Assembly (NCBI RefSeq): GCF_000017405.1
Contig: NC_009670.1
Span: 37,492-101,491 of the forward strand
Reading direction: 5' to 3'
Length of the DNA stretch: 64,000 bases
From: Brucella anthropi ATCC 49188
GTDB taxonomy: Bacteria > Pseudomonadota > Alphaproteobacteria > Rhizobiales > Rhizobiaceae
This document shows positions 61,735 to 64,000 of the stretch, in pieces. Position numbers and translations under genes: made by a program. Within the stretch, counting starts at the first letter, position 1. Each line of letters opens with the position of its first letter. A model generated the notes under the pieces. That model was given only the letters and a program-made list of their open reading frames with translations, made no database searches and was not told the origin of the DNA.

Positions 61735-62961
61735 ATGGTGAATTTGGATTTGGCACCTATCGAGGAGTTTTCGGGTTTTCGGGATCTTGTCCGAACCCAT
61801 TCGGCTGCGCTGTCGGCGCAACTTCAAGCTTACCAAACTAAGATGTTTCCGCCCCACGCACGCAAGACGATTCGAAACTTCTCGCCGGCAGAGGCTGAGA
61901 AGCTTTTCGATTGCGCGGAAGGGTATCTTCGCACCATTGTTAGCGAGATGGAGAAACATGATAGCCTGAACTTCAAAGTGGCTTCTGGTCCAGGCAACCG
62001 TCGCGTATATTCTGTCGAGGACATTGCGAAAATACGCCAGTACATGGATGCGGGCAGTCGGCCGGCCGGGAGATACTTGCCCCATCGCCGTGAGGGTGAG
62101 GAACTTCAGATCATTGCTGTCATGAACTTTAAGGGCGGCTCGGGAAAGACAACGACATCAGCCCATCTTGCCCAATATCTGGCGCTTCGAGGATATCGCG
62201 TCCTTGCTGTCGATCTTGATCCTCAAGCGAGCTTATCGGCGTTGTTTGGAAGCCAGCCAGAAACGGATGTCGGTCCGAACGACACGATCTACGGCGCTAT
62301 CCGATATGATGATGAGCGACGGCCGATCCAGGATATTGTCAGAGCAACCTATATTCCAGACCTTCATTTGATCCCCGGTAATCTTGAACTTATGGAATTC
62401 GAACATGCAACCCCTATGGCTCTGGCAAACCGAGTGCCCGGCGACAAGCTTTTCTTTGCCCGCGTGTCGGACGCGCTAGATGAGATCGCCGATGCTTATG
62501 ACGTCGTAGTCATCGACTGCCCTCCCCAGCTTGGTTATTTGACGCTTTCTGCACTGACCGCAGCGACGTCAGTTCTGATTACAGTCCACCCACAAATGCT
62601 AGACGTCATGTCCATGAACCAGTTTTTGGCGATGACCAGTGACTTGATGGACACAATTGGAGAAGCGGGAGCCGACGATAAACAAAACTGGATGCGTTAT
62701 CTCGTCACGCGTTTTGAACCCACCGACGGGCCTCAGCACCAGATGGTGGCGTTCCTGCGATCCTTGTTCGGAGCAAACGTAATGGTTAATTCCATGGTGA
62801 AGAGTACCGCGGTCTCAGACGCGGGCCTGACCAACCAGACCCTTTTTGAGGTCGACAGAAGTCAGTTTAACCGCGTCACCTATGATCGCGCGCTCGAAGC
62901 GATGAACAGTGTCAATCATGAGATTGAAGGACTCATCAAAAAGACGTGGGGTAGAACATGA
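61735..62961 (+). CDS. repA: Plasmid partitioning ATPase RepA (ParA family)
   Basis: A 408-residue Walker-type ParA ATPase that moves plasmid copies apart and represses its own operon with RepB. The N-terminal helix-turn-helix region includes LFDCAEGYLRTIVSEME; the deviant Walker A is KGGSGKTTTSAHLAQ at residues 133-147; then VDLDPQASLSALFG and VVIDCPPQLGYLTLSAL. Starts at the ATG at 61735 and overlaps repB by 4 bases. Confidence 0.95.
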   Translation: MVNLDLAPIEEFSGFRDLVRTHSAALSAQLQAYQTKMFPPHARKTIRNFSPAEAEKLFDCAEGYLRTIVSEMEKHDSLNFKVASGPGNRRVYSVEDIAKIRQYMDAGSRPAGRYLPHRREGEELQIIAVMNFKGGSGKTTTSAHLAQYLALRGYRVLAVDLDPQASLSALFGSQPETDVGPNDTIYGAIRYDDERRPIQDIVRATYIPDLHLIPGNLELMEFEHATPMALANRVPGDKLFFARVSDALDEIADAYDVVVIDCPPQLGYLTLSALTAATSVLITVHPQMLDVMSMNQFLAMTSDLMDTIGEAGADDKQNWMRYLVTRFEPTDGPQHQMVAFLRSLFGANVMVNSMVKSTAVSDAGLTNQTLFEVDRSQFNRVTYDRALEAMNSVNHEIEGLIKKTWGRT

Positions 62962-63935
62962 GCCGAAAGAATCTGTTCTCCGACCTGCCAACACCTGTCG
63001 TAACGCCGGCACCGCCTCCACATGCCAGGCCTCTTCAGGGGTCTACGAAACCGATGTCAGCTATCAAGCGGTCGGTCGGAGATCTGAACGACCGCAGCCG
63101 CCGAGCCGATGAGATAGAAAAGAGCCTGATGGAAGGCCAGGCGGTAATCGAGATTGACGCCGGCATTGTAGAACCGTCGTTTGTTCAGGACCGCATGGAC
63201 GGCGACATAGAAGGTTTGAAGGCATCGATCGCTGAACAAGGACAGCAGGTCCCTATTCTCGTTCGTCTGCATCCCGAATTTCCAGACAAGTATCAAGTTG
63301 CGTTCGGACATCGACGCCTCCGTGCGCTCAAAGAGCTTGGGATCAAGGCGAAAGCCATTGTCCGTGAACTGACCGACGAACAACTGGTGATCGCGCAGGG
63401 TCAAGAAAACAATGAGCGTGCGGATCTCACCTATATTGAGAAAGCGCGGTTCGCGGCCAATCTAAAGGACCGATTCACACGGGAGATTATCGTCGCGTCG
63501 ATGTCAATCGATAGAGCAGACATCTCCCGTATGATGGCCCTTGTGGATGCTCTCCCGCCCGAACTGGTCGACGCAATTGGCCCGGCGCCCGGAATCGGAC
63601 GGGGCAATTGGCAGCAATTGGCGGAGCTTCTTGAAAAGTTTCCCGAACCTGCAAAAGTTCACGATCTGGCTCGATCACTGAACACTCTCCCATCGGAGGA
63701 GCGGTTTAAAAAGATTATCGCTTATCTCAAACCCGCCCGTCTTGAGCGGGGAGTTCCGGTAGTGCTGTCGACATCAACTGGGGGGCGCTTGGCCCAACTC
63801 AAGAACGGCAGGACCAAACTTGAAATAACTATCGACAAGAAGGCCACGCCAGACTTCGCGACCTTCGTACTCGAACGACTGGCCGCGCTCTATGAGGAGC
63901 ATCAGGCCAGCAAGGACAAAGAGAAGGAAGCTTAA
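62958..63935 (+). CDS. repB: Plasmid partitioning protein RepB (ParB family)
   Basis: A 325-residue ParB-like protein that binds parS and works with RepA. It shows the N-terminal SRKNLFSDL motif shared by RepB proteins, the ParB boxes VPILVRLHPEFPDKYQVAF, GHRRLRALKELGIKAKAIV and AQGQENNERADLTYIEKARF, then a helix-turn-helix. The ATGA overlap with repA is usual for repABC. repC should follow right of the window. Confidence 0.95.
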   Translation: MSRKNLFSDLPTPVVTPAPPPHARPLQGSTKPMSAIKRSVGDLNDRSRRADEIEKSLMEGQAVIEIDAGIVEPSFVQDRMDGDIEGLKASIAEQGQQVPILVRLHPEFPDKYQVAFGHRRLRALKELGIKAKAIVRELTDEQLVIAQGQENNERADLTYIEKARFAANLKDRFTREIIVASMSIDRADISRMMALVDALPPELVDAIGPAPGIGRGNWQQLAELLEKFPEPAKVHDLARSLNTLPSEERFKKIIAYLKPARLERGVPVVLSTSTGGRLAQLKNGRTKLEITIDKKATPDFATFVLERLAALYEEHQASKDKEKEA

Positions 63936-64000
63936 CCCGCAAAAGAAAAGAGCCCCCAAAACGTCGCCGTCTCGGAAGCCCTATTCTGTTCGTTAGCAAG
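63936..64000 (-). ncRNA. 3' part of the repB-repC antisense RNA region (ctRNA), partial
   Basis: In repABC plasmids a small antisense RNA is transcribed from the opposite strand between repB and repC and limits repC expression. The bases here (AGAGCCCCCAAAACGTCGCC, then GTCTCGGAAG) match the expected 3' region in composition and position; on the minus strand it ends in GGGGGCTCTTTTCTTTT, terminator-like. The 5' part lies outside the window. Confidence 0.5.

Noticed and set aside
1..64000. CRISPR array or tRNA/rRNA genes
   Set aside because: I saw no series of regularly spaced direct repeats and no tRNA- or rRNA-like sequence; short RNA genes could still have been missed by eye.
61299..64000. 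Canonical repABC parS site
   Set aside because: I looked for GTTNNNNGCNNNNAAC around repA and repB and did not find it; it may lie near or beyond repC.

Overview
The window looks like most of a mosaic repABC-type plasmid (or second replicon) from a member of the Rhizobiales; the gene families fit Brucella/Ochrobactrum, Agrobacterium or Rhizobium, but I cannot name a genus. The main reasons are repA and repB at the right edge in repABC order, with repC just outside the window; a DUF1403/ScpB pair; a decayed MucR/Ros regulator; HWE-type signalling; and candidate promoters resembling those of EcfG, the alphaproteobacterial general-stress sigma factor. A relaxase runs in from the left edge.

Layout: 0-5 kb holds a relaxase, a small membrane protein and an AbiEi/AbiEii toxin-antitoxin pair. 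5.0-12.05 kb is a Tn3-family transposon carrying chrA, a PadR repressor, a TauE/SafE exporter and an arsenate-reductase-like protein with Ser in place of the catalytic Cys, followed by tnpR and tnpA; its right end cuts an IS6-family transposase. 12.2-29.4 kb is a stress island. It contains tiny Trp-rich membrane proteins, a PepSY protein, a glycine-zipper stress protein, a tightly overlapping four-gene phosphosignalling operon (hybrid kinase, CheR, CheB, HWE kinase), a KatE-type catalase, a YciF-type ferritin-like protein and several solitary small genes with their own terminators. It is interrupted by an intact IS66 element with a perfect 8-bp target duplication, inserted in a decayed IS3 element.

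29.4-33.15 kb has a tnpA-only Tn3 element that separates two genes which have both lost their 5' ends: a SRAP-domain gene and a peptide ABC permease. 33.2-36.7 kb is the remaining peptide/nickel-type ABC transporter (two permeases and a fused double ATPase). 36.8-40.4 kb is debris: an IS3 element inside a second inverted repeat, a serine recombinase without its catalytic domain and a frameshifted mucR-like gene. 40.8-53.1 kb is a metabolic and efflux block: a catalase-family protein, an unknown protein and a DyP peroxidase in one operon; an oleate hydratase, TetR and hydroxyacyl-CoA dehydrogenase unit; a HlyD/ABC-2/ABC-2 exporter unit with a divergent TetR; and a GltS symporter.

53.2-64 kb has IS5-family debris, a DUF4143 ATPase, scpB and DUF1403 genes, a vapBC module with a frameshifted antitoxin, a tyrosine recombinase, a DUF1275 membrane protein and the repAB genes. 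The strongest leads for something undescribed are the catalase-like/unknown/DyP operon, the paralogous 28-30-residue membrane proteins with candidate EcfG promoters, and the four-gene CheB/CheR phosphorelay.
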